This document shows positions 9,811 through 17,557 of a stretch of 41,942 nucleotides of DNA, piece by piece (the first letter of the stretch is position 1; each line of letters starts with the position of its first letter). This stretch comes from Burkholderiaceae bacterium (GTDB taxonomy: Bacteria > Pseudomonadota > Gammaproteobacteria > Burkholderiales > Burkholderiaceae_D), in assembly GCA_031266815.1 (NCBI GenBank), contig JAISAG010000159.1, positions 1 to 41,942 of the forward strand. Reading direction: 5' to 3'. The position numbers were made by a program, and so were the translations under genes. The notes beneath the pieces were generated by a model. It saw nothing but the letters and a program-made list of their open reading frames with translations, ran no database searches and had not been told where the DNA came from.

Positions 9811-10092
9811 CTATTTCAACTGCGCCGCCAAACCGGAAAGCAGTGTCGCTTCCTGTTCTGTCAATGTGGGCATGTACGGCAACACGGCGACCACTTTTTT
9901 CCGGATGGGCAAAAACTGTTCCAGTTGCTTTTTATCCAGCTTGTTGCCTGAATACGCCGCATCCACAACCTTGTAATAGTCGTACAATACCGCCGCTTCC
10001 GACAATTTGACCGTTGACCGGCCCGTCATTTCCACATCGAGCGACTTGCGGGTATCTGCCTGACCTTCCCCTTTTTGGCTGTCGTTTGACAT
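9811..10092 (-). CDS. Hypothetical 93-residue protein downstream of ahpF
   Basis: I do not recognise this protein. It has a good AAAGGAG ribosome site 8 bases before the ATG. The N-terminal 25 residues are polar and probably disordered. The remainder looks helical and soluble, with no cysteines, signal peptide or membrane span. It begins 46 bases after the ahpF stop and ends 28 bases before sir2, suggesting co-transcription with both. Confidence 0.75.
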   Translation of the reverse strand: MSNDSQKGEGQADTRKSLDVEMTGRSTVKLSEAAVLYDYYKVVDAAYSGNKLDKKQLEQFLPIRKKVVAVLPYMPTLTEQEATLLSGLAAQLK

Positions 10093-10138
10093 CTCTTTGC
10101 TCCTTTCTTGCTGATAACACCAATTCCCGGACTTGCGC

Positions 10139-11689
10139 CTAGGAACGGATTAGATAATCGAAAGCACTCAATGCAGCAGTCGCGCCACTGCCCATTGCCG
10201 TAACCAGTTGCTTGTAGGGAACCGTTGTTGCATCGCCTGCGGCAAAAACACCGGAGAGAGAGGTACGCCCGTGGTCGTCCACTTCAATTTCTCCGCGCAA
10301 GGTCATTGCAAGAGTCCCCCTCAACCATTCCGTCGCTGGCTGGAGGCCAATCTGGACGAAAATCCCGTCCACATCCAGTAATTGCCTGTCGGCATGCACC
10401 TGATCCCGATAGACCAGGGTATTGACGCTATTGTCATCGCCCAGTATTTCCAGCACGCTGGCGCGCAAAACCACGCGAATGCCGGGGTGCGCCGCCACTT
10501 TTTCCTGCAGGATGGCGTCGGCCTCCATCTTGTCGCCGCGCACCAGCAACGTGACATGCTCGGTGATCCCCGCCAAATCCAGCGCGGCTTCAGCAGCGCC
10601 ATTGCCTCCCCCGACAACAGCGACCCGCTTTCCCTTGTAGAGCGGGCCGTCGCAATGCGCGCAAAAGGCAACCCCCCGCCCGATATAGATACTCTCCCCG
10701 CGCACATTTAAGCGGCTCCAGTTGGCCCCCGGTGACAGGATGACCGTACGGCTTTTCAATATCGCACCGCTCTGCGTCTGCAATTCAAACAGACCATCCT
10801 CCCGCTCTTCCAGTGAAACGATTTCCTGTATCGTCATGACATCCACCCCGCTCGCCCTGACATTCTCTTCCAGCGTCGCGGCAAGTTCAATACCTTGCAC
10901 TTCCTTTAAAATAATCATATTTTCGATCACGGTGGTACTCAAAACCTGTCCGCCGACATTTTTTGTCACCAATCCGGTTCGGATTCCCTTTCGGGACGCA
11001 TAGATCGCCGCAGTGGAACCCGCGGCACCACCCCCGACAACGAGAACATCGAACGGCGGCTTCTCCGACATTTCCGCCGCTTCTCTCTCGACACTTTCGG
11101 TGTCAACCAGTGCCAGTATCTCCCGAATGCCGACCCGCCCCGTTACCAACTGCTCTCCGTTTAAAAAAACGGTCGGAACGCTCATCACCTTGTTTTCCAC
11201 TTCTTTCAAAAAAAGCGTTCCGTCAACCATGGTGTGGGAAATCCGCGGATTCAACGTCGCCATCAAATTGAGCGACTGTACGACCTCGGGACAGTTCGTA
11301 CAGGAAAGCGACACGTACGACTCAAAATGCAGCGGCCCCTGCAATGCCTCCACCTGCGCCCGCAACTCTGAATCAATCCGGGGAGGGTGTCCCCCTGCAT
11401 GCAGCAGCGCCAGCGCAAATGAGGTGAATTCGTGCCCCATCGGCAATCCGGCAAAAGTAATGCCCATATCCTGACCCGGTGTTGTCAGCGAAAAAGAGGG
11501 TCTGCGCCCTTCTCCGTCGGCAGGCTTTGTCACACTGACCAGCGGCGACAACGCCTCTATCTCGCCGAGCATCTCCTCCATTTCTCTGGACTGCGAAACG
11601 CTGTCGTCGGTCAGCACAGTAATCTCAACCGGACGCTGCAACTTTCTGAGTAAGGCTCCAACCTGATCAAGAATCTCTTTTTCTAACAT
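10139..11689 (-). CDS. ahpF: Alkyl hydroperoxide reductase subunit F
   Basis: This 516-residue flavoprotein uses NADH to re-reduce the peroxiredoxin AhpC. The N-terminal region (about 1-195) forms two thioredoxin-like folds with the redox pair in CTNC (about 129-132). The remainder is a thioredoxin-reductase-like part with FAD fold VGGGAAGST, the disulfide CAHC (about 344-347) and an NADH fold VGGGNGAAEAA. Length and motifs match E. coli AhpF. AGGA precedes the ATG. The 286-base upstream gap carries a likely promoter and a strong palindrome. Confidence 0.96.
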   Translation of the reverse strand: MLEKEILDQVGALLRKLQRPVEITVLTDDSVSQSREMEEMLGEIEALSPLVSVTKPADGEGRRPSFSLTTPGQDMGITFAGLPMGHEFTSFALALLHAGGHPPRIDSELRAQVEALQGPLHFESYVSLSCTNCPEVVQSLNLMATLNPRISHTMVDGTLFLKEVENKVMSVPTVFLNGEQLVTGRVGIREILALVDTESVEREAAEMSEKPPFDVLVVGGGAAGSTAAIYASRKGIRTGLVTKNVGGQVLSTTVIENMIILKEVQGIELAATLEENVRASGVDVMTIQEIVSLEEREDGLFELQTQSGAILKSRTVILSPGANWSRLNVRGESIYIGRGVAFCAHCDGPLYKGKRVAVVGGGNGAAEAALDLAGITEHVTLLVRGDKMEADAILQEKVAAHPGIRVVLRASVLEILGDDNSVNTLVYRDQVHADRQLLDVDGIFVQIGLQPATEWLRGTLAMTLRGEIEVDDHGRTSLSGVFAAGDATTVPYKQLVTAMGSGATAALSAFDYLIRS

Positions 11690-11975
11690 AGCAAATCCTG
11701 TCCTTCTGTATCCAATGTCGTCCCTTCATCTGCTTTCCGGGGAAAGCAGACTCTCGTGGACAATAATGCCCCTTCCGCCTGCCGATGGGTCCCGGCACCA
11801 CAACGACCATCCGCGCGCCCTGTCATCTGTTCAGAGAGCGCGCATTATAGCATCATAGCATTACCCCGCACCCTTCTCGCCCCGAAAGGCGACGAAGGAA
11901 CGTGCAGAGTAAAACGGGAACGTCGTCGGGTCGCCGCTGCTTAAACTGGCAAGACCCGGCAGACGAGGCAACGCG
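11690..11975 (-). promoter_or_regulatory. ahpC-ahpF spacer with ahpF leader
   Basis: Read on the minus strand, a TATAAT (11849-11844) could be the ahpF -10 box. It overlaps a short direct repeat in which TGCTAT occurs twice, a CTAT-rich pattern that weakly recalls OxyR sites. No good -35 box is visible, as is usual for activated promoters. The leader would be roughly 150 bases long and contains the palindrome listed separately. No small gene is convincing here. Confidence 0.4.
11729..11750. repeat. Perfect 10-base inverted repeat in the ahpF leader
   Basis: TCTGCTTTCC is followed after two bases by its exact reverse complement. It lies 40 bases upstream of the ahpF start. It may form an RNA hairpin in the leader or bind a dimeric regulator. 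It has no T-run and is not a typical terminator. Confidence 0.6.
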
Positions 11976-12542
11976 TCAAATTTTACCAACCAGATCAAGC
12001 GATGGCGCCAGCGTTTTCGCCCCCGGTTGCCAGGAAGCGGGACACACTTCTCCCTTGTGCGTCGCCACATACTGGGCAGCTTGAACCTTGCGCAACAGCT
12101 CCGTTGCGGATCGCCCGATGCTGTTGTCGTGCACCTCACACAGCTTGATCAGTCCTTCCGGATCAATGATGAAAGTGCCGCGTAACGCGAGGCCTTCGGA
12201 CTCTATCATGACGCCAAAATTGCGAGCCAGCGCGCCCGTGGGATCACCGATCATGGGATACCGGATTTTCTTGATGGTGTCAGAGGCATCGTGCCACGCC
12301 TTGTGGGTAAAGTGGGTGTCCGTTGATACAGAGTAAATCTCTACACCGATGTTCTTGAACGAGTCGTAATGGTCTGCCAGATCGCCCAACTCGGTGGGAC
12401 AAACGAAGGTGAAATCGGCGGGATAAAAGAAGATGACGGACCACTTTCCCTTCAGGTCATCTTCGGAAACGCGGACAACTTTCCCATTGTGAAAGGCACT
12501 GTTTCTAAATGGTTTTATTTTTGTGTTGATCAAGGAAGTCAT
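11976..12542 (-). CDS. ahpC: Alkyl hydroperoxide reductase peroxiredoxin AhpC
   Basis: This 188-residue typical 2-Cys peroxiredoxin closely resembles E. coli AhpC from SLINTKIKPF at the start to APSLDLVGKI at the end. The peroxidatic cysteine lies in FTFVCPTE (about residue 48) and the resolving cysteine in GEVCPA (about 167). It reduces hydrogen and organic peroxides and is recycled by AhpF. I placed the start at 12542, which has AGGAG 6 bases upstream and matches E. coli; a longer frame to 12578 is unlikely. Confidence 0.97.
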   Translation of the reverse strand: MTSLINTKIKPFRNSAFHNGKVVRVSEDDLKGKWSVIFFYPADFTFVCPTELGDLADHYDSFKNIGVEIYSVSTDTHFTHKAWHDASDTIKKIRYPMIGDPTGALARNFGVMIESEGLALRGTFIIDPEGLIKLCEVHDNSIGRSATELLRKVQAAQYVATHKGEVCPASWQPGAKTLAPSLDLVGKI

Positions 12543-12577
12543 GTTTTCTCCTGTGGTAATGTAAAGCAATGTTGCCA

Positions 12578-12605
12578 ACGCACGCGAAATATTTTCCGCG
12601 TGCGT
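12578..12605. repeat. Perfect 9-base inverted repeat upstream of ahpC
   Basis: ACGCACGCG is followed after a 10-base AT-rich loop by its exact reverse complement. It lies between the ppk2 stop and the ahpC start, 35 bases before the ahpC ATG. With no T-run after it on the minus strand, it is more likely an ahpC leader hairpin or operator than a ppk2 terminator. Confidence 0.55.
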
Positions 12606-12642
12606 CTACCGTATTAAAACACGACTTGAATTTTTCTGCTGG

Positions 12643-13533
12643 TCACCCCCCATTTTGCAACTTTTCACTGATAAAGCGCAGAATTTTTTTCTGTTCCTTG
12701 TCTGGACGGGGGTACGCCAGATCCAGTGAGTGAAGATGACGGAGAAGGAGACTGGAAACGATAATGCGAGCGTTCTCCTTGTCGTCTGCCGGAACAATAT
12801 ACCAGGGAGATTCCTCGCGTGCCGTCTCGGCAATGCAACGCTCATATGCCTGCGCGTAGTCTTTCCAAAACTGCCGCTCGTTGATATCGGACAGGCTCAA
12901 CTTCCAGTTCTTTTCCGGCTGATCAAGGCGTGCCCGCAATCGCTCCCTCTGCTCTTCCTGCGATAGATGCAAATAGAACTTGATCACGTGCGTCCCGTTG
13001 CGGTGCAGGTGCGCTTCCAAATCGCGAATGGATTGATATCGTCCTTCCCACAGAGGGTTCCCCTTGTCCCGGGGCGCGGGAAGATGCTGTGCGTCCAGAA
13101 TGTGCGGGTGAACGCGCGCAATCAGCACATCTTCGTAGTAGGAGCGGTTGAATATCCCGATTTGCCCGCGCTCCGGCAAGCGGCATACCGCCCGCCACAA
13201 AAAATCGTGACGGGTTTCTTCATCACTGGGAGATTTGAAGCTGGCGACACGACACCCCTGCGGGCTGACGCCGGACATAACATGCCGAATCATGCCATCC
13301 TTGCCTGCGGTATCCACTGCCTGAAAAATAATCAGAACGGCGTGCCGGGCGGATGCTTGCAGAAGCACCTGCAATTTGTCCAATTCGTCTGCATGGTATT
13401 GCAAGATACGACGGTAGTGTGATCGGGAACGGTATAGGGGCTGAATTCGTGTCGGATACCGTTTCAGGCTGACCTTGCGTTTTCGGGTAACCCTGAAATC
13501 CGACGGTTTGACGCTGGGAATGGAATGTGACAC
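12643..13533 (-). CDS. ppk2: Polyphosphate kinase 2 family protein (polyphosphate:nucleotide phosphotransferase)
   Basis: This protein of about 296 residues uses polyphosphate to phosphorylate nucleotides (NMP or NDP). It has a Walker A-like loop VDTAGKDG, the family stretch VMSGVSPQGCRV, the lid-region motif FNRSYYEDVL and the arginine-rich segment REREERLRAR-like at about 200. The pattern fits the PPK2 subgroup that acts on NMPs and NDPs. I chose the GTG at 13533 because AGGAGG (13545-13540) lies exactly 6 bases upstream; the frame's GTG at 13563 would overlap dapF. It begins 13 bases after dapF and is probably co-transcribed with it. Confidence 0.87.
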   Translation of the reverse strand: MSHSIPSVKPSDFRVTRKRKVSLKRYPTRIQPLYRSRSHYRRILQYHADELDKLQVLLQASARHAVLIIFQAVDTAGKDGMIRHVMSGVSPQGCRVASFKSPSDEETRHDFLWRAVCRLPERGQIGIFNRSYYEDVLIARVHPHILDAQHLPAPRDKGNPLWEGRYQSIRDLEAHLHRNGTHVIKFYLHLSQEEQRERLRARLDQPEKNWKLSLSDINERQFWKDYAQAYERCIAETAREESPWYIVPADDKENARIIVSSLLLRHLHSLDLAYPRPDKEQKKILRFISEKLQNGG

Positions 13534-13539
13534 CGCCAA

Positions 13540-13545
13540 CCTCCT
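13540..13545 (-). promoter_or_regulatory. Ribosome binding site deciding the ppk2 start
   Basis: A perfect AGGAGG on the minus strand stands 6 bases before GTG 13533. This favours that codon over the upstream GTG at 13563, which precedes the site. Confidence 0.7.
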
Positions 13546-13546
13546 G

Positions 13547-14401
13547 CTACAAGACAATTTCACCGTGAAAAACGCTGACGGCGGGACCTGTCAGCAAAAC
13601 CGGGTGGGAACCGCCGCCCCACGCAACGCGCAAGACCCCTCCCCGCATGTGTACCGTCACAGGAGAAGCAAGACGCTGGCGGCAAATGCCGGATACCACA
13701 GCAGCACAGGCACCTGTGCCACAGGCAAGCGTTTCTCCGGCGCCCCGCTCGTATACGCGCAAGCGAATGGTGTGGGAATTGACAATCTCCATAAACCCGG
13801 CATTCACCCGCCGGGGAAAGTGCGCGTGACGCTCAATTAATGGCCCCTCTTCATTGACGGGCGCATAGTCCAGCCGCGCCACATCCTGGATGGCGTGCGG
13901 ATTCCCCATTGACAGCACGGCAATCCGGGACAGGATGCCTGCACCCAGGTCAATTTGCCACATCCGCATCGTTCCTTCCATCTCGAAAGGCAGGTGACGG
14001 GCGTCAAATGGAATCCGCGCCGGATCGAAGATCGGGCTTCCCATGTTCACGGTAACCTGCCCGTCCTCTTCCAGATGCAGGGTGATGACTCCCGCCAGCG
14101 TTTCCACCCGAATCTGGCGCTTGTCCGTCAGCCCCTCCCCGGTCACGAATTTGACAAAGGCACGGGCGCCGTTACCGCACTGCTCCACCTCGCTGCCATC
14201 CGCATTAAAAATACGATAACGAAAATCAACGTCGGGAATGTGGGTTTCTTCCACCAGCAAAATCTGGTCTGCGCCCACGCCAAAACGGCGATCCGCCAGA
14301 AAATGACATTGATCCGGCGTCAGCCGCACCTTTTGGTCAATGGCATTGATCACTACAAAGTCGTTGCCTGCGCCGTGCATTTTGGTAAATCGTATTTTCA
14401 T
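13547..14401 (-). CDS. dapF: Diaminopimelate epimerase
   Basis: This 284-residue enzyme converts LL- to meso-diaminopimelate for lysine and peptidoglycan synthesis. The two catalytic cysteines lie in EQCGNGARA and in [10 protein letters not shown]. The N-terminus KMHGAGNDF is diagnostic. The start at 14401 follows AAGGTGAG; the longer frame to 14473 runs into lpxL. It begins 5 bases after the lpxL stop and is followed by ppk2. Confidence 0.97.
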   Translation of the reverse strand: MKIRFTKMHGAGNDFVVINAIDQKVRLTPDQCHFLADRRFGVGADQILLVEETHIPDVDFRYRIFNADGSEVEQCGNGARAFVKFVTGEGLTDKRQIRVETLAGVITLHLEEDGQVTVNMGSPIFDPARIPFDARHLPFEMEGTMRMWQIDLGAGILSRIAVLSMGNPHAIQDVARLDYAPVNEEGPLIERHAHFPRRVNAGFMEIVNSHTIRLRVYERGAGETLACGTGACAAVVSGICRQRLASPVTVHMRGGVLRVAWGGGSHPVLLTGPAVSVFHGEIVL

Positions 14402-14406
14402 GATGC

Positions 14407-15282
14407 TCACCTTGTTTCGTAAAAACCGGGCTCGCCCTGCGGGCGCGACTTGAAGCGCCGATGTGTCCACCAATATTCTGCGGGATGCTCCGAAACGCGT
14501 TCTTCGATGAAGCGGTTCATCCTGTGTGCCACCTCCGCAACACTGACGGCAGGATCATTTTCCCACGGCGGATAATACGTGACCAGCCACCCCTGATAAT
14601 CAGGCAAAAAAGTCGGGACCACCGGAACGATTTTAGCGTGCGTTGCATGGGCAATCCGTGCAGGCGCGACCAGCGTCGCCGTCGGAATGCCGAAGAAAGG
14701 GACGAATTCGGCGTCCTGCAGCCCGAAATCCATATCGGGCAGCATATAAAACGGCATGTTCTTCCTGAGCGCGCGAATAATGGGCTTGATGCCCGCCCTG
14801 CGCGGAACGAGAATGGAATCCGTATTGAATCGGGTACGTCCCTGCTTGAGCATGCGGTCAGCCAGCGCGTTACGTTGTCTTGTGTAGATGGAACACCCCG
14901 TCGCGTGAAAAGTCAGGAGAACCCCCGGAATCTCCAGGCAGACGAAATGCGGACACAAAAAAATAACCGGACCGGCACGCACCTCCTCCATCGGAAACGC
15001 GGGAACGACATGCATGAGCCGCTTGATACGCGCAGCGGAAGACCACCACAAAATGCCCCGTTCCACGACACTTCTGCCGTAGAGCTGAAAATGGGATTTG
15101 GCAAGCCGGACTCGTTCCGCTTCGGTCTTGTCGGGAAAACACAGGCGCAGGTTGATCAAAGTGATCCCGCGGCGCTCCTTCAGAAAGTGATAAGCCAGCG
15201 CGCCCAGCACTCTGCCTATTCTGCCCAGCACGGGCAGCGGCAACCAGTGCAACATCCACAAAACAACGACCATGAAACGCAT
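14407..15282 (-). CDS. lpxL: Lipid A biosynthesis acyltransferase (LpxL/HtrB family)
   Basis: This 291-residue inner-membrane acyltransferase adds a secondary acyl chain to the lipid A precursor. A hydrophobic N-terminal segment (about 3-22) anchors it. The catalytic H-x4-E motif is present as HFVCLE. The segments PDMDFG and [12 protein letters not shown] are typical of the family. It heads the lpxL-dapF-ppk2 gene set. It could be an LpxL or LpxM paralogue; sequence alone does not settle which acyl chain it transfers. Confidence 0.9.
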   Translation of the reverse strand: MRFMVVVLWMLHWLPLPVLGRIGRVLGALAYHFLKERRGITLINLRLCFPDKTEAERVRLAKSHFQLYGRSVVERGILWWSSAARIKRLMHVVPAFPMEEVRAGPVIFLCPHFVCLEIPGVLLTFHATGCSIYTRQRNALADRMLKQGRTRFNTDSILVPRRAGIKPIIRALRKNMPFYMLPDMDFGLQDAEFVPFFGIPTATLVAPARIAHATHAKIVPVVPTFLPDYQGWLVTYYPPWENDPAVSVAEVAHRMNRFIEERVSEHPAEYWWTHRRFKSRPQGEPGFYETR

Positions 15283-15459
15283 GGGCTTTCTCTCTGACGA
15301 AGCGCGCCGCCAGGATATTCGCTATCGCAGCGCGGTAAAAATCCTGCCACTCCCGGGACAACCACACACCCGATGCGAGTAACCTCGTGATTCTACTGCG
15401 TTCTGGCGGAAGGGATAACCGAAAAATACAACAAGGTCGGGAAATGGACGTAAAATGGC

Positions 15460-15543
15460 GGCACTGTCGTGCCAAAAGGCGATACGGCAAGGTGGCAAGC
15501 CCCGTCGCCAGAGTGTTCAGGGCGTCACCACTGCCCTGAACAC
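15460..15543 (+). ncRNA. Structured 5' leader of metK (candidate cis-regulatory RNA)
   Basis: Three hairpins stand in tandem before metK. The first is GGCAC/GTGCC with a 4-base loop (15460-15473). The second is GGCG-ACGG/CCGT-CGCC with a two-base bulge and 14-base loop (15478-15509). The third is a perfect 11-base-pair stem GTGTTCAGGGC/GCCCTGAACAC with a 9-base loop (15513-15543). The loop of the second (GGTGGC, 15491-15496) can pair with the loop of the third (GTCACC, 15524-15529) with one G-U pair, giving a possible kissing contact. The ribosome site AGGAG starts 17 bases after the last stem. No U-run follows. It does not match the conserved core of the SAM or SAH riboswitches I remember. 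Confidence 0.5.
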
Positions 15544-15570
15544 CATACGTTAACCTGACCAGGAGTCTGC

Positions 15571-16737
15571 ATGCCAACCGATTTTCTTTTTACATCCGAA
15601 TCCGTTTCAGAGGGACACCCCGACAAAGTGGCGGACCAGATATCCGATGATATTCTGGACGCCATCCTTGCTGAAGATGCCTCCGGGCGCGTCGCAGCAG
15701 AAACGCTGTGCAACACAGGGCTGGTCGTACTGGCGGGCGAAATCACCACAACCGCAAACATTGACTACATCAATATCGCCCGCAACACCATCCGGCGGAT
15801 TGGCTATGACAACACGGAATACGGAATTGATTATCGCGGATGTGCGGTTCTGGTCGCCTACGACAAGCAATCGCCCGACATCGCGCAAGGGGTGGATGAA
15901 GGGAAAGGACTGGATCTGGATCAGGGCGCGGGAGATCAGGGGCTGATGTTCGGCTACGCCTGCGACGAAACACACGAACTCATGCCGGCAGCAATCCATT
16001 ACGCGCACCGGCTGGTCGAGCGGCAATCGCATCTCCGCAAGGATGGACGGCTCCCCTGGCTGCGTCCCGACGCCAAATCGCAAGTGACGCTACGCTATTC
16101 CGACGGGAAAATCGCCGGTGCGGAAACCGTGGTGCTTTCCACACAGCACGCGCCCGAGGTGACACACAAGCAGATAGAAGAAGCGGTGATCGAGGAAATT
16201 ATCAAAAAAATCATTCCCTCAGAATGGCTGACTCAAACGCGTTATCTGGTCAATCCGACAGGACGTTTCGTGGTGGGTGGCCCCATGGGAGATTGCGGGC
16301 TGACAGGACGCAAGATTATCGTGGATACCTACGGCGGCGCCTGCCCGCACGGGGGAGGCGCTTTCTCCGGGAAGGATCCGACCAAGGTGGATCGTTCCGC
16401 CGCGTACGCCGCGCGGTATGTCGCCAAAAACATCGTTGCCGCCGGGCTGGCAACGCGGTGCCGGATACAGGTCAGTTACGCCATCGGCGTGGCGCGCCCC
16501 ATCAATGTCACGGTCAATACCGAGGGAACCGGCATTATCGCCGACGACAGGATAGCTGCGCTGGTCAACGAACACTTTGACCTGCGCCCCAAAGGCATTG
16601 TTCAGATGCTGGACCTGCTCAAACCGCGTTACAGCAAAACGGCCGCATATGGTCACTTTGGCCGCGACGAGCCGGAGTTTACCTGGGAACGAACCGACAA
16701 GGCCCCTCTCCTGCGCGCCGCTGCCGGTCTGGCATAA
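15571..16737 (+). CDS. metK: S-adenosylmethionine synthetase
   Basis: This 388-residue enzyme makes S-adenosylmethionine from methionine and ATP. Family signatures are present: [13 protein letters not shown] at the N-terminus, [12 protein letters not shown] (about 115-126) and the phosphate loop [16 protein letters not shown] (about 262-277). It starts after AGGAG and a structured leader. It is divergent from lpxL-dapF, an arrangement common in Burkholderiales. Confidence 0.97.
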   Translation: MPTDFLFTSESVSEGHPDKVADQISDDILDAILAEDASGRVAAETLCNTGLVVLAGEITTTANIDYINIARNTIRRIGYDNTEYGIDYRGCAVLVAYDKQSPDIAQGVDEGKGLDLDQGAGDQGLMFGYACDETHELMPAAIHYAHRLVERQSHLRKDGRLPWLRPDAKSQVTLRYSDGKIAGAETVVLSTQHAPEVTHKQIEEAVIEEIIKKIIPSEWLTQTRYLVNPTGRFVVGGPMGDCGLTGRKIIVDTYGGACPHGGGAFSGKDPTKVDRSAAYAARYVAKNIVAAGLATRCRIQVSYAIGVARPINVTVNTEGTGIIADDRIAALVNEHFDLRPKGIVQMLDLLKPRYSKTAAYGHFGRDEPEFTWERTDKAPLLRAAAGLA

Positions 16738-16773
16738 TCCCGTTCAGGGAACCCCCGCCCGGCGTGAATCGCG

Positions 16774-17154
16774 TCATGGAGCGGAGGAGGACTCGCCCGG
16801 CAACGCGGTGCCGGAAGGAGGTGTCAGCGCATCGGGCAACGGTATGCGGGTATTCCACGTATCCACGGACCAGGTTGTCGCGCCGCACTCATCGCAGGCG
16901 GGCCCGCTGGCGCCTCCCTGCGAGCGCCAGCCGCTCGGCAACCCTTTCCCGCCGCAAAACGGACAGGGCAGCATAACGGCATTCTCTTCCTCTCCCTGCC
17001 ATACCACGCGGACAATTTCCCGAATTTCATTGAACACGTTCATCGTCGCCTTGCCGACCCGCACAAAGAAAATCAGCGGAAACAGGACGGGAAGCAACAA
17101 AAACAGCAGGATACGCCGGATCAGGGCGGACTGTATGTGGACGAGCGGCGGCAT
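16774..17154 (-). CDS. Membrane-anchored Lar-like zinc-ribbon protein
   Basis: This is a 126-residue protein if started at ATG 17154. Residues about 10-33 form a hydrophobic membrane segment. The C-terminal part carries CPFCGG, then CDECG, then WNTR, the pattern of Lar-family (phage restriction-alleviation-like) zinc ribbons. Lar proteins are normally small and soluble, so the membrane segment is unusual. A GTG at 17187 and an internal ATG at 17043 (which would remove the membrane segment) are possible starts; none has a strong ribosome site. Its role here is unknown. Confidence 0.6.
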   Translation of the reverse strand: MPPLVHIQSALIRRILLFLLLPVLFPLIFFVRVGKATMNVFNEIREIVRVVWQGEEENAVMLPCPFCGGKGLPSGWRSQGGASGPACDECGATTWSVDTWNTRIPLPDALTPPSGTALPGESSSAP

Positions 17155-17233
17155 ATAAAGCGGCCCGCGTATCAATAATCCCGACACAAATCCCCGTCAC
17201 CCCGCCAGGGGGCGATGCAGGGAAACGGGAATA

Positions 17234-17452
17234 TCAGCGGAGCCTTCCTTTGCTTTTCAGGTATTTGACCGAAACGAATCCCAGCAAGGCCGCCACAAGC
17301 AGCGTGTCCAATACCCATGACTGAAAACCATCCCCGCTGAAGTTGGTGGATAACAGATCATTAAAGGTTATGGTGCCGCCAACAACCAGCGTAATGAGAA
17401 ACAACTGCCACTTTTTTATCTGCCACTGCTTTTTTGTCTGCCATTCTTCCAT
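17234..17452 (-). CDS. Small protein with two predicted membrane segments
   Basis: I do not recognise this 72-residue protein. A Lys/Trp/Gln-rich head (residues 1-15) precedes two hydrophobic segments (about 16-34 and 43-62), and a basic tail follows. I started it at ATG 17452 because GGGAGG lies 4 bases upstream. It lies between relA and the Lar-like gene in the same direction. Confidence 0.65.
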   Translation of the reverse strand: MEEWQTKKQWQIKKWQLFLITLVVGGTITFNDLLSTNFSGDGFQSWVLDTLLVAALLGFVSVKYLKSKGRLR

Positions 17453-17557
17453 TGTGCCTCCCGACAAAGGACTCATCTGGTATCCCGCCAGAAACCGGAT
17501 ACACTACCCGGTACCCCCGCATTCTAACAGTCCGATACCGTTTCCCCAAATGCGGCG

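Noticed and set aside
14461-15297. 278-residue plus-strand open frame
   Set aside because: It is antisense to lpxL, which has clear family motifs.
15460-15543. Known SAH or SAM-II riboswitch upstream of metK
   Set aside because: The conserved core bases that I remember for these families are absent, so it is reported only as an unassigned structured leader.
16774-17452. Prophage remnant around the Lar-like gene
   Set aside because: No integrase, attachment site repeat or other phage gene is near; both flanks are ordinary core genes.
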